Assembly (NCBI GenBank): GCA_943329665.2
Contig: CALQEU020000002.1
Location: forward strand, 1 to 64,000
DNA length: 64,000 nucleotides
Direction of reading: 5' to 3'
Source of the DNA: JAJTFW01 sp903922455
GTDB taxonomy: Bacteria; Bacteroidota; Bacteroidia; AKYH767-A; OLB10
The notes under the pieces were generated by a model, which worked only from the letters and a program-made list of their open reading frames with translations, searched no databases and was not told the origin of the DNA. Both the position numbers and the translations under genes were made by a program. Positions 7,339 to 16,448 of this stretch are shown piece by piece (the stretch's first letter is position 1; the number at the start of each line of letters is the position of its first letter).

Positions 7339-8958
7339 TTAATTCTTAATAAATTTAACTGATAAAAAGTCATTTTTCGTAATCCATCTCAATAAATATA
7401 CACCGGAAGACAATTCCTCCACATTGAAATTTATTTTGAATGAACTTTTTATTGAAATGGTTTTTTCTTCCTCCATCAATTGTCCATTAACATTAAAAAT
7501 TTGGAATATTGAATTTGTAGAAATGGGTCCAATAGCTACCACTTCAAGCATTCCTGATGTAGAATTGTAATTCGCTGTCAAAATATTTCTAGAGGATTCC
7601 ATCTCCTCCACTCCTACAGAAAACGGACATACTTTACTGATCCAAATATCACCCCCACCATTACTATTAAAAGATCTATATCCTCCTGTATCGGAGATGG
7701 TATAATTGATACTGGTGTAACATCCCTGAAAATCAGAAATAACTTGGCCATATTCGTCATGTCCAGTCGTAAAAAAAGTTTTATCTAAAATTTTATTACC
7801 GGAGGTATCGCATAGAACCATCCATGTTTGCTCTGCTCCCAAATTCATTTCCGTTTTATCGCCACTCAACGTTGAATAGGATGTTCCGCTTAATAAAATT
7901 TCGTTTTGTCGAGAGATCCTCACCCTTGCCAATTCATCTTCTAAATCTCCGCCGATGGTTCTGTCCCACACGACACTTCCAAGCTCAGTAATCCGAATCG
8001 CCCAAAAATCGTCTTGCCCTCGATTGGCTTCCGATTTATCTCCACTGATACCCGAAAAAGAAAATCCACCAACTATATATCCATTATTGAGTCCGGGCAT
8101 AGAACAAATGGAAAAAGCATAATCGTCGCCTTGACCACCGATGGTTTTGTCCCATATTTTTCGACCTAAACTATCTACTTTCAGCACCCAATAATCATAT
8201 AATCCGTGGGAGGGTTGACTTTTGGTAAAAGAAATAGGAGAATTGCTATACCCGGCCATAATAACTCCGTTGTCAGTGGTTGGTGTCATCCCAAAGCAAT
8301 TGTCTCCTAATAATCCGCCCAACGTTTTTTCCAAGATGAAATTACCCATTGTATCCAGCTTCACCCACCAGAAATCAAAGTCGCCAAAGGGAGCACTGAT
8401 TTTATCGGCACCAATGGGACTCAGTGTCCATCCGCCCAACACTAAATGCTGATCGGTTGTAAAGGCCATGGAGGTAAGTTCATCATTACTGAGTCCACCA
8501 ACCGTTCTATCCCATAAAATATTTCCTAGCAAATCGGTTTTTACAATCCAAAAATCATCGCCTCCACGTACGCTATCTGTTTTCTCGCCACTGATTCCTG
8601 ACGAAGATGTCCCACTCAAAACATACCCATCTGCCAACACAAAGAGAGCAGCAGGTCGATCAGAAGATGATCCACCAATGGTTTTATCCCAGAGTTTATT
8701 TCCATTTTTATCCAAGCGAATCAACCAAAAATCTGAACTCATTCCAGATGGATCTCGATTATTTTGACTTTTATCAAATCCCATATTAGAACTCGACGAA
8801 GCTAAAATGATGTATCCGCTATCGGGTAATTGCTCGAAGCCAATGGGGATATCAGACTGAGTACCTCCCAAATTTTTGTTGGAAAACGGGTAAAGAGTTT
8901 GGGATTGGAGATGGAATCCAATTAAAAAAAACAAGAAGAAACAAAATAGTGATTTCAT
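7339..8958 (-). CDS. Type IX secreted repeat protein with Por sorting tail
   Basis: A 539-residue secreted protein. The start at 8958 gives the signal peptide MKSLFCFFLFFLIGFHLQSQ; the open frame runs further upstream to 9039, but that extension would bury the signal peptide. Most of the protein is about six copies of a 65-75 residue unit with a GDDFWIVKTD-like segment and a W-D-(K/R)-T-(I/V/L)-G-G segment, typical of a beta-propeller-like surface protein. The last 80 residues (after VEEMESS) match the type A sorting domain, ending ...SSGVYLLRW...VKFIKN, which directs export and surface attachment by the type IX system. Its ligand is unknown. It stands alone, convergent with the ECF operon. 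Confidence 0.88.
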   Translation of the reverse strand: MKSLFCFFLFFLIGFHLQSQTLYPFSNKNLGGTQSDIPIGFEQLPDSGYIILASSSSNMGFDKSQNNRDPSGMSSDFWLIRLDKNGNKLWDKTIGGSSSDRPAALFVLADGYVLSGTSSSGISGEKTDSVRGGDDFWIVKTDLLGNILWDRTVGGLSNDELTSMAFTTDQHLVLGGWTLSPIGADKISAPFGDFDFWWVKLDTMGNFILEKTLGGLLGDNCFGMTPTTDNGVIMAGYSNSPISFTKSQPSHGLYDYWVLKVDSLGRKIWDKTIGGQGDDYAFSICSMPGLNNGYIVGGFSFSGISGDKSEANRGQDDFWAIRITELGSVVWDRTIGGDLEDELARVRISRQNEILLSGTSYSTLSGDKTEMNLGAEQTWMVLCDTSGNKILDKTFFTTGHDEYGQVISDFQGCYTSINYTISDTGGYRSFNSNGGGDIWISKVCPFSVGVEEMESSRNILTANYNSTSGMLEVVAIGPISTNSIFQIFNVNGQLMEEEKTISIKSSFKINFNVEELSSGVYLLRWITKNDFLSVKFIKN

Positions 8959-9148
8959 TTTTCTGCTCAGATGAATGAATACGCAAGTTAGGAATTCCAA
9001 ATCAGATATTAATATTGCAATTTTTAACACAAAAGACACTAAAGAACACTAAGACGTGAGTCAAATTACAATCTCTTTTATACTTCAACTTCTTATCGAT
9101 AGATTAGATATATTATCTTCGAGAGCCTCAACCAACCTTTTTCCCTAT

Positions 9149-9276
9149 GCTGCCTGAGCCTGTCGATGGCAGCCTGCCGAAAAAGGTTGCCCGCTTTGCT
9201 GCCTGAGCCTGCCGATGGCAGCCTGCCGAAAAAGGTTGCCCGCTTTGCTGCTTGAGCCTGCCGATGGCAGCCTGCC
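9149..9276. repeat. 49-bp tandem repeat (2.6 copies) with GAGCCTG/GGCAG core
   Basis: Units begin at 9149, 9198 and 9247 (period 49). Each contains CTGCCTGAGCCTG, CGATGGCAGCCTGCC and AAAAAGGTTGCCCGCTTTG; the last copy is cut short. GGCAGCCTGCC makes the units partly self-complementary. The array is much richer in GC than its surroundings and stops about 10 bp short of the pdhB stop codon. The TGAGCCTGTCGA core resembles short palindromic repeats scattered through many bacterial genomes. Confidence 0.85.
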
Positions 9277-9285
9277 CATGGGGGA

Positions 9286-10269
9286 TTACGCTTTCATATA
9301 CATCACTTCCTTCACTGCCTTAATAACTCTGGCTGGGTTTGGAAGATAAGCTTCTATCAAAGTTGGAGCGTAAGGCAATGGAACGTCGCCGCCCATCACT
9401 CGTAATATGGGCGCATCTAAATGATCGAAAGCGCGCTTTTGTACCATGAAGGATATTTCGGAAGCGATAGATGCCAAGGGCCAGCTTTCTTCCACAATCA
9501 CTAAGCGATTGGTTTTCTTTACCGACTCAACAATCATATTGTAGTCGATCGGTCGTACCGATCGTAAATCGATGACTTCAGCACTGATTTGCTCAGCTTC
9601 CAATTCTTCGGCAGCTTTCAAAGCGATCTTCATCATCTTTCCAAATGAAACAATAGTCACATCGGTACCTGGTCTCTTGATATCAGCCACACCAATCGGC
9701 ATCACATATTCTCCTTCTGGAACCATTCCTTTGTCGCCATACATCTGCTCCGATTCCATAAAAATAACAGGATCATTATCGCGGATAGCGGCTTTCAATA
9801 AACCTTTTGCATCGGCGGGATTGGATGGAACTACCACTTTCAATCCCGGACAGTTTGCATACCAATTTTCAAATGCCTGACTATGCTGTGAACTCAACAT
9901 TCCAGCAGAACCAGTAGGCCCTCGGAAAACGATAGGAACTGTAAAATTACCACCACTCATACTCATCATCTTCGCTGCCGAATTAATTACCTGATCGATA
10001 GCTACTAATGAAAAATTAAATGTCATGAATTCAATAATAGGACGCAAACCATTCATAGCAGCTCCTACACCAATACCAGCAAATCCGAGCTCAGCAATGG
10101 GTGTATCAATCACCCGCTTGGGTCCGAATTCATCCAACATTCCCTGACTCACTTTGTAAGCACCATTATACAATGCAACCTCTTCTCCCATCAAAAACAC
10201 CTTTTCATCGCGGCGCATTTCTTCTGACAATGCTTCTCTTAGGGCTTCTCTAAATTGAATTTCTCTCAT
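9286..10269 (-). CDS. pdhB: Pyruvate dehydrogenase E1 component, beta subunit
   Basis: A 327-residue protein, the normal length for E1 beta of the 2-oxo acid dehydrogenase complexes. With E1 alpha it decarboxylates pyruvate on thiamine diphosphate and reductively acetylates the E2 lipoyl group. Typical segments are EALREALSEEM, RVIDTPIAELGFAGIGVGAA (including the conserved cofactor-activating glutamate), FMTFNFSLVAIDQVINSAAK, RGPTGSAGMLSSQHSQ and the C-terminal VRPIDYNMIVESV. No pdhA, E2 or E3 gene lies in the window, so the partners are elsewhere. The gene stands alone between a repeat block and AT-rich DNA. A CAAAAGTA box (TACTTTTG on the coding strand) lies 22 bp upstream. A branched-chain E1 beta is possible but less likely. 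Confidence 0.92.
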   Translation of the reverse strand: MREIQFREALREALSEEMRRDEKVFLMGEEVALYNGAYKVSQGMLDEFGPKRVIDTPIAELGFAGIGVGAAMNGLRPIIEFMTFNFSLVAIDQVINSAAKMMSMSGGNFTVPIVFRGPTGSAGMLSSQHSQAFENWYANCPGLKVVVPSNPADAKGLLKAAIRDNDPVIFMESEQMYGDKGMVPEGEYVMPIGVADIKRPGTDVTIVSFGKMMKIALKAAEELEAEQISAEVIDLRSVRPIDYNMIVESVKKTNRLVIVEESWPLASIASEISFMVQKRAFDHLDAPILRVMGGDVPLPYAPTLIEAYLPNPARVIKAVKEVMYMKA

Positions 10270-10410
10270 GGATATATTTTATTCGGTGGTACAAAAGTAG
10301 GTTTTTGTGCTATTCCATCATAAGGAAATAGCGCGATTAATTTTGGAAGCATTAATTAATCTATTAAATTAATTAAATGTTGTATTAATTTCATTATAAA
10401 TTACATATAA

Positions 10411-10728
10411 TTATTCAATATCATCCAACAGAAACTCCAACTCGGAATAGGTATGAGCGTTTCCTTGCTGCTTCGCCAGACTCATTCCTTCCAACAACAC
10501 TTGCTTCGCCTTTTCTTTTTCTTGCTCTTGATGATAGAAAAGCCCCAATTGATAATACAATGCCAGGTATTGCGGATCGATTTTCTTCAGTAGTTCCAAC
10601 TCACGGATGGCTTGGTTAAGGGCAGATGGGTCACTCGCATACTCAAGAGCTAAGGCATATCTACAAAACGAATCACGTGGATCATCTGTTAATAATTCCT
10701 TCAATTGTTGAATGCGTTCGTGATTCAT
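10411..10728 (-). CDS. Small TPR-like protein
   Basis: A 105-residue cytoplasmic protein with no signal peptide. It consists almost wholly of helical pairs with tetratricopeptide spacing (SFCRYALALEYASD; LALYYQLGLFYHQEQEKEKA), so it is likely a protein-interaction module of two to three repeats. The start at 10728 gives MNHERIQQLKELL; an extension to 10761 is open but adds a hydrophobic leader that does not look like a signal peptide. Proteins of this size and composition occur widely in Bacteroidota. No partner can be read from the context: the gene lies alone, divergent from etfBA. Confidence 0.75.
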   Translation of the reverse strand: MNHERIQQLKELLTDDPRDSFCRYALALEYASDPSALNQAIRELELLKKIDPQYLALYYQLGLFYHQEQEKEKAKQVLLEGMSLAKQQGNAHTYSELEFLLDDIE

Positions 10729-10845
10729 CGTTTGCAAAAATACAATTAACCTTGAATTCAATTTTATTCAAAAATCTCCAATGTGTCATCCTTTCTCTCG
10801 ATTTCTGCATCAGAGCTAAAAATGTAAGTATATACGCGATTCTAA

Positions 10846-10876
10846 TTGGCTATTTGTTGAGTATAGAGTAGATTTG
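10846..10876 (+). promoter_or_regulatory. Candidate etfBA promoter
   Basis: TTG at 10846-10848 and TAGATTTG at 10869-10876 are separated by 20 bases. This is close to the Bacteroidota -33/-7 pattern (TTTG-N19-TAnnTTTG). The -7 box ends 22 bp before the etfB start codon. Confidence 0.5.
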
Positions 10877-10898
10877 CACTTTGAAAAAAAGATAAGAA

Positions 10899-11636
10899 AT
10901 GAAAGTACTTGTTTGCATCAGTAATGTTCCCGACACCACCACCAAAATTAATTTTAACGACGATAAAACCGTGTTTAATGCTACTGGTGTTCAGTTTATT
11001 ATAAATCCATACGATGAAATTGCGTTAACTAGAGCCTTGGAATTAACCGAAGCTCAGGGAGGAACGGTAACAGTAATCAATATTGGCGATCCGAGTACAG
11101 ATGTAACGATTCGTAAAGCGTTGGCCATTGGTGCAACGGATGCAGTACGAATAAACAGTGTTGCTCGTGATGCTTTTTTTGTTGCTACACAAATAGCAGC
11201 TTATGCTAAAGATCAAGGCTTTGATTTAATTTTAACAGGACGTGAGTCCATCGATTATAACGGAGCTCAAGTAGCTTCATTACTTGGAGAAATGCTAGAT
11301 CTTCCCAGTATATCGATCTTAAAATCATTACAGATTGAAGGTGGAACAGCAACATTAGAAAGAGAAATTGAAGGTGGAAAAGAAGTGATTACTTGTCCTT
11401 TGCCTTTGGTTGCAAGTGCATCGGAAGGAATGGCAGAGCCACGGATTCCCAACATGCGAGGAATTATGAGCGCTCGCACTAAACCTTTGACTGTAGTTGA
11501 GCCTGTAGAAGTTCCGAACTTGCAACATATCATCAAATTTGAAAAACCAGAGTCGCGCGGTCAAGTGAAATTGGTGAATGCCGATGAGGTAAACAAACTC
11601 GTCGATTTACTTCACTCAGAAGCAAAGGCAATTTAA
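10899..11636 (+). CDS. etfB: Electron transfer flavoprotein, beta subunit
   Basis: A 245-residue protein beginning MKVLVCISNVPDTTTKINF, the characteristic N-terminus of EtfB. With EtfA it forms the soluble flavoprotein that collects electrons from acyl-CoA and related dehydrogenases and passes them to ETF:quinone oxidoreductase. Further family features are NPYDEIALTRALEL, LILTGRESIDYNGAQVA, and LPLVASASEGMAEPRIPNMR, which matches the ETF beta signature region. It lies 23 bp upstream of etfA on the same strand, so the two are cotranscribed. It uses about the same codons as its neighbours. Confidence 0.96.
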   Translation: MKVLVCISNVPDTTTKINFNDDKTVFNATGVQFIINPYDEIALTRALELTEAQGGTVTVINIGDPSTDVTIRKALAIGATDAVRINSVARDAFFVATQIAAYAKDQGFDLILTGRESIDYNGAQVASLLGEMLDLPSISILKSLQIEGGTATLEREIEGGKEVITCPLPLVASASEGMAEPRIPNMRGIMSARTKPLTVVEPVEVPNLQHIIKFEKPESRGQVKLVNADEVNKLVDLLHSEAKAI

Positions 11637-11659
11637 TTTAATCCAGAAAACACAAGAAC

Positions 11660-12637
11660 ATGTCAGTACTTATATACGCCGAAAATAGTAAAGGGAAATT
11701 AAAGAAATCGAGTTTTGAAGCTGCATCTTACGCTTACTCAGTTGCGAATATGCTAAATACAGATGCTTATGCCATTTCTATTGGAGAAGTATCGAATGAA
11801 GAATTAGAAAAGCTTGCTAAATACGGCATCAAGAAAATCTTGTCGGTGAATACAGCTCAAATGCATAGTTTCGTCAACCAAGCATATGCCTCCGTCATAG
11901 CGGAAGCTGCTAAATCCCTTTCGTCGGATGTAGTGGTGCTTTCTGCCACATTTTCAGGAAAGGCTTTAGCACCACGATTAGCTGTGAAATTACAAGCTGC
12001 GTATGTTGATGGCGCTATCAGTCTTCCCACAAATGATGCTTCTTTTACAGTTCGCAAAGGAGCTTTTTCAGGAAAGGCTTTTGCAGATGTGAGCATGAGT
12101 GTAGCTAATAAAGTCATTGCAATTAATCCCAATTCTTTTCCGATTGCCGAGAATGCCCAACCAGCCGTTGTTGAAGCATTTGCTCCTTCGGTTAAAGACA
12201 CAGACTTTCGTACCATCGTAAAGGAAATTATTCAGGCCGTTGATAAAGTATCCTTACCAGAAGCGGAAATCGTTGTTTCTGCAGGTCGCGGATTAAAAGG
12301 TCCAGAGAACTGGGGAATGATAGAAGAGTTAGCCGATTTGTTAGGTGCTGCTACTGCTTGCTCCAAGCCCGTAAGCGACGCTCATTGGCGTCCACATAGT
12401 GAACACGTTGGACAAACCGGAATTGCCGTAAGTCCCAATTTATACATAGCTATTGGCATTTCTGGGGCTATCCAGCATTTAGCAGGGGTGAGTTCATCCA
12501 AGGTAATAGTGGTCATTAATAAAGATCCGGAAGCACCCTTCTTCAAAGCAGCCGATTACGGTATTGTTGGAGATGCCTTTGAAGTAGTTCCTAAATTAAT
12601 CGCAGCCGTAAAAGAGTTCAAAGCAACCCACGCTTAA
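11660..12637 (+). CDS. etfA: Electron transfer flavoprotein, alpha subunit
   Basis: A 325-residue EtfA, the FAD-binding partner of EtfB. The N-terminal domain (residues 1-190) has the ETF fold. The C-terminal FAD domain is clear from SAGRGLKGPENWG, RPHSEHVGQTG, IAIGISGAIQHLAG and NKDPEAPFFKAADYGIVGD, the last being the ETF alpha signature. It forms an operon with etfB. The start ATG lies 23 bp after the etfB stop. No acyl-CoA dehydrogenase gene is in the window, so the electron donors must be encoded elsewhere. Confidence 0.96.
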   Translation: MSVLIYAENSKGKLKKSSFEAASYAYSVANMLNTDAYAISIGEVSNEELEKLAKYGIKKILSVNTAQMHSFVNQAYASVIAEAAKSLSSDVVVLSATFSGKALAPRLAVKLQAAYVDGAISLPTNDASFTVRKGAFSGKAFADVSMSVANKVIAINPNSFPIAENAQPAVVEAFAPSVKDTDFRTIVKEIIQAVDKVSLPEAEIVVSAGRGLKGPENWGMIEELADLLGAATACSKPVSDAHWRPHSEHVGQTGIAVSPNLYIAIGISGAIQHLAGVSSSKVIVVINKDPEAPFFKAADYGIVGDAFEVVPKLIAAVKEFKATHA

Positions 12638-12666
12638 TTTTTTTTATTACCTTCACCTCTCTTAAT

Positions 12667-13287
12667 ATGAAAAAGATTAAACTGGAGATTATTGGCCTTT
12701 CGAATAGTCAAGCCCAGAGTGGTGCTTATGCTTTAATACTCGGCGAGACAGACGGAAAGAGAAGATTACCTATTATTATTGGAGGGTACGAAGCGCAAGC
12801 TATTGCGGTGGAATTGGAAAACATGCAACCTTCTCGTCCACTTACACATGATCTCTTTAAGAATTTTTCGGATGAATATGGAATCAAAATCGACGAAGTG
12901 ATTGTCTACAATTTGAAAGAAGGTATATTCTACGCTAAATTAATTTGCAATAATAAAAATGGAGATGTAAGAGAAATTGATGCGCGTACTTCAGACGCCA
13001 TTGCTATGGCAGTACGATTTAATTGTCCAATTTATACCTATGAATTTATTCTCGCTTCTGCAGGAGTTGTGATCGATGAAGGAGGAAATGCCGAAGATAT
13101 AAAACCAAAAAGCATCCCAAAGAAAAGCAGTTCCAAAAAAGCTGCTAGCATTGGAAATTCCTATGGAAATTTAAGTACAGAAGAATTGAAGGAGTTTTTG
13201 ATGAGAGCGATTGATGAAGAAGCCTATGAAGCCGCTTCCAAAATCAGAGATGAACTTACTAAAAGATCGAAGTCGTCGGAGCAATAG
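12667..13287 (+). CDS. Bifunctional nuclease family protein with UVR motif
   Basis: A 206-residue protein of the BFN/DUF151 family. The N-terminal 130 residues carry the family pattern (LPIIIGGYEAQAIAVELE, RPLTHDLF, DARTSDAIAMAVRFNCPIY). A lysine/serine-rich linker follows, and then a C-terminal UvrB/UvrC-type helical motif, LSTEELKEFLMRAIDEEAYE with AASKIRDEL. Plant members have nuclease activity on DNA and RNA, but bacterial function is poorly defined. It lies 29 bp after etfA on the same strand and may share the transcript. The fusion of DUF151 to a UVR motif is common in Bacteroidota and suggests contact with a repair or protease partner, which is inference. Confidence 0.88.
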   Translation: MKKIKLEIIGLSNSQAQSGAYALILGETDGKRRLPIIIGGYEAQAIAVELENMQPSRPLTHDLFKNFSDEYGIKIDEVIVYNLKEGIFYAKLICNNKNGDVREIDARTSDAIAMAVRFNCPIYTYEFILASAGVVIDEGGNAEDIKPKSIPKKSSSKKAASIGNSYGNLSTEELKEFLMRAIDEEAYEAASKIRDELTKRSKSSEQ

Positions 13288-13464
13288 TTGAACTTTTTTT
13301 GATGATTTTATTGTATTCACAAAATCACCATTCTAGAAAAATTGATTTATCTTTTTGGTGTTTTACAATTTGCATTTCTTAACGTATCGTTTCAAAATAT
13401 GCCACCGAATAGACCTAAACCTTTTAAATATTATTTCGTTTAAACTTTATAAACTTAAAACAAA

Positions 13465-16074
13465 ATGAAATCATCTACCCTTACTCTTCTATCTTTTTTC
13501 TTATTATTGAGTTTTTCAACTTCAGCACAATGGTCGTGGCAACATCCTAATCCACAAGGAAATAAAATTCTAAAATTTAGCTTTCTAAATACGTCTACAG
13601 GGTGGGCAACCGGTGAAAAGGGAGCGGTTATTAAAACTACTGATGGTGGTACAACATGGGCTCCGCAGTATGTAAATACTTCTTTAGGAATTAATGAAAT
13701 TCAATTCCCAGATAGTCTCTATGGATTCTGTGGTGCAGGAAGTGATTTGTATACCACAACAAATAGTGGTCAAACTTGGAATGTTTATTATCGTTTTCCA
13801 AATTTAATTATCTCCGCTTTGCATATGTACGATAGAGACAGTGGACTCATTGCGCTAACCAACGGAACCGGTTCTTCTAAACTTTACAGAACCATCAACA
13901 AAGGTGCTTTATGGTCAATTGTATTAAACAGTACACTTGGTGACATCAGCGATATTCATGTTATGCCTAGTGGAAATGGAGTTTTGGCTGGTTCGAATGG
14001 ATTGGTGATGAAAACTACCGACTATGGTAACTCATGGTCTACCTTGACACTCGGTTCTGGAGATGATTTAGTGGATGTTAGTATGCCTACCAATAATGAT
14101 ATCTATTTAGCATCTGCGAATTCAATTTATATCAGCAGCAATGGAGGATCTAACTTTGCTCCAGTTACTAATCCGGGACAATTGAATGGCGCTAATTTAC
14201 TATCACTTGATTTTGGAAATGGTTTAAAAGGTATTGCAGGATGTGAATATGGAAATGTCTATTCAACCGTTGATGGAGGACAAACTTGGGCATCCTACTC
14301 TACATTTACTTGGTTTGATGTGAATACAGTCGTTGCAAATACGAGTTTAAATTATTTTATTGGAGGTTCATTCGGAACCATTGAGAAAACAAATAATACC
14401 GGAACAAACTGGATCGATCTTTCCAATCGCATTGCTGAATTCCCTCTTCAAGCAGTGAAAACGGTAAATGCAACTACTGCATTTGCTGCAGGATTTGGAG
14501 GAACCATCTTAACAACTTCAAATGCCGGAACTACTTGGACTACTCAAAACAGCAACGCAGGGGGAGAAGATTTGTACGATATCCATTTTGTAAATACGAC
14601 TACTGGTCTTGCGATTGGCACCAACGGAACTATTGTAAAAACTACGAATGGTGGTGCAAACTGGAACTTTATTTTCAGTGGAATCGGAGAAAGTCTTTAT
14701 GGAATTGCACCTGCTGGTGGAGGTAAAATTTACGTTTGTGGTGCCGATGGGAAACTCGCATATAGTATCAATAATGGAGATACATGGATTGATACTCCCA
14801 CTTCTTTTTCTGGCATTGGATATAACTTCAGAGAAATTCAATGTTTTGGTACTGACACCATCGTAATTGCTACCGACCAACCTTATTTAATTACTACGTA
14901 TGATAATGGTCTTTCTTGGAACTTAGTAAATAATGGAAGTGCATTTGAATGTACTGCTATGTATTTTCGTAATTCTATGAATGGTTGGGTGGGAACATTT
15001 ATAGGAGAAGTTTATTCTACTACTGATGGTGGAGTCAACTGGAACTTAGATGCTCAACCTACCAGCAATGAATACATAGGATGCATCAAATTTACAGATC
15101 CGCAAAATGGATGGTTTACATCTGGTAATGAAATTTATCGCACTGCTAGTGGTGGTGTAGCATGGAGCCGAGAAATTAATCCAAATCAAGATCCCATTCA
15201 AGATATCGATATTTTATCAGGTACAAAAGCATTAGCGGTGGGTGATGGATTATCGAACATCCTCGTGCGTAACAACGATATGCAATTAAGTTTACCTTCT
15301 TACATATTATGCACCGATAATAGTTATACGCTTGCAATCAATGCCATTGGAACTTGGAATTTAGGGAATCAGTTTCGAATAGAATTGTCGGATGAGTTTG
15401 GTGATTTTTCATTCCCTACTGCTTTAGGTTCTGTAAACGCAACGGGAACTACTGCAGTTCAAATTAATGTCCCTAATGGTTTAATCGATGGTAGTGATTA
15501 TTTAATTCGAGTATTTTCTAGCCGTCCTCCTATGTGGAGTCCAGTAAATTCGTTACCCCTTACCGTTAGTACATCACCTGATGCTTACATTGCTCCGGGT
15601 GGACCAACATCTTTTTGCATTGGATCTTCTGTTACCTTGTACGCTTTCACAGGGAGCAACTGGGTTTACCAATGGTACAAAGACGGAGTGTTACTTTCTG
15701 GAGCAACGGCCGATTCATTAGTAGTAGATAGTACGGGCGATTATACGGTTCAAGTTAGTGATGGACTGTGCAGTCTCACTTCTCCGATTACAGATGTATT
15801 GGTTGTGAATTGCAGTGGAATTGCTGAAAATGGAAATCAACTTTACTATTTAGTTTATCCTAATCCCACTCGTGATGTTCTTACCTTAGAAAATAGGAAT
15901 TTTCAAGAAATTGATCGTATTCAAATTTCAGATATTACGGGTCGAATTGTTAAAACGATCACAAACATCAATACACAGAAATTAGAAATTTTGGTTTCCG
16001 ATTTGTCGAATGGAATTTATCACATTACTATTTTAGGTGAACGTCCGGCACTCGTGAAATTTATTAAGATGTAA
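13465..16074 (+). CDS. Large type IX secreted Ycf48-like propeller protein
   Basis: An 869-residue protein with signal peptide MKSSTLTLLSFFLLLSFSTS ending in AQ. Residues 25-620 carry many copies of a propeller motif of the form GW(A/V)-G-(E/N)-G-(A/T)-I-x-KT-T-(D/N)-GG-(T/A)-(T/N)-W, as in Ycf48/photosystem-assembly and sialidase-like repeat proteins. An immunoglobulin-like segment (PTSFCIGSSVTLYAF through YTVQVSDGLC) follows at about 705-775. The last 75 residues are a type A sorting domain (VYPNPTRDVLTLEN ... LSNGIYHITI ... LVKFIKM). It should be exported by the type IX system and sit on the surface or be released. A Ycf48-like fold here does not imply photosynthesis. A good terminator follows. 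Confidence 0.9.
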   Translation: MKSSTLTLLSFFLLLSFSTSAQWSWQHPNPQGNKILKFSFLNTSTGWATGEKGAVIKTTDGGTTWAPQYVNTSLGINEIQFPDSLYGFCGAGSDLYTTTNSGQTWNVYYRFPNLIISALHMYDRDSGLIALTNGTGSSKLYRTINKGALWSIVLNSTLGDISDIHVMPSGNGVLAGSNGLVMKTTDYGNSWSTLTLGSGDDLVDVSMPTNNDIYLASANSIYISSNGGSNFAPVTNPGQLNGANLLSLDFGNGLKGIAGCEYGNVYSTVDGGQTWASYSTFTWFDVNTVVANTSLNYFIGGSFGTIEKTNNTGTNWIDLSNRIAEFPLQAVKTVNATTAFAAGFGGTILTTSNAGTTWTTQNSNAGGEDLYDIHFVNTTTGLAIGTNGTIVKTTNGGANWNFIFSGIGESLYGIAPAGGGKIYVCGADGKLAYSINNGDTWIDTPTSFSGIGYNFREIQCFGTDTIVIATDQPYLITTYDNGLSWNLVNNGSAFECTAMYFRNSMNGWVGTFIGEVYSTTDGGVNWNLDAQPTSNEYIGCIKFTDPQNGWFTSGNEIYRTASGGVAWSREINPNQDPIQDIDILSGTKALAVGDGLSNILVRNNDMQLSLPSYILCTDNSYTLAINAIGTWNLGNQFRIELSDEFGDFSFPTALGSVNATGTTAVQINVPNGLIDGSDYLIRVFSSRPPMWSPVNSLPLTVSTSPDAYIAPGGPTSFCIGSSVTLYAFTGSNWVYQWYKDGVLLSGATADSLVVDSTGDYTVQVSDGLCSLTSPITDVLVVNCSGIAENGNQLYYLVYPNPTRDVLTLENRNFQEIDRIQISDITGRIVKTITNINTQKLEILVSDLSNGIYHITILGERPALVKFIKM

Positions 16075-16095
16075 TCAAAGAAATATTATAAATTT

Positions 16096-16132
16096 AAAAG
16101 AGCTGAAGAAGAAATTCTTGAGCTCTTTTTTT
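16096..16132 (+). terminator. Rho-independent terminator after the Ycf48-like gene
   Basis: Arms 16096-16110 and 16115-16129 pair with one mismatch around a GAAA loop. A T-run to 16132 follows. Confidence 0.85.
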
Positions 16133-16133
16133 C

Positions 16134-16385
16134 GCCTTTTTTCTCGCAATCCCGCAGCGCCGTCGGCAAGCCTTTGGCGGCCGATGGATAGCTATCGGGA
16201 CTATCGGGTGAAAGTTCTCTTCGCTACTTTTGCTCGCAAAGGCGCAGAGCCGCAAAGTTTCTCGGACGAAAGTTCTCTTCGCTATTTTTTCTCGAAGCGC
16301 AGCCTTAGCGCATCTGCGCCTTTGCGAGAAAATTTAGCATAGCGCAGCCGCTGAGAGAACATATGACAAAGCGCAGCGCTCGCGA
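16134..16385. repeat. GC-rich composite of dispersed repeats
   Basis: The gene-free stretch 16133-16448 is filled with repeat fragments. A 54-bp segment at 16147-16200 is repeated exactly at 54179-54232. AAGGCGCAGAGCCGCAAAG at 16239-16257 recurs at 19082-19100 and 19150-19168. GCGAGAAAATTTAGCAT at 16324-16340 recurs at 19281-19297. AAAGTTCTCTTCGCTA occurs twice inside the block. CTCGCAA near the left end and TTGCGAG near the right end are inverted, so the block can fold on itself. Short open frames here are by-products of the repeats. Confidence 0.8.
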
Positions 16386-16448
16386 ATTGAAAATACTTTT
16401 CTCCCCTTTTTAGATGGATGGATCTTTTATTTTTCCGATATTTATCAA

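Noticed and set aside
8959..9039. Upstream extension of the type IX secreted protein
   Set aside because: The MKSLFCFF signal peptide begins at 8958, and an added leader would place it internally.
14518..14880. Minus-strand open frame of about 120 codons inside the Ycf48-like gene
   Set aside because: It is antisense to a well-supported propeller gene and mirrors its repeats.
16118..16342. Short open frame across the GC-rich repeat block
   Set aside because: It is generated by dispersed repeat words and shows no protein family or signal.
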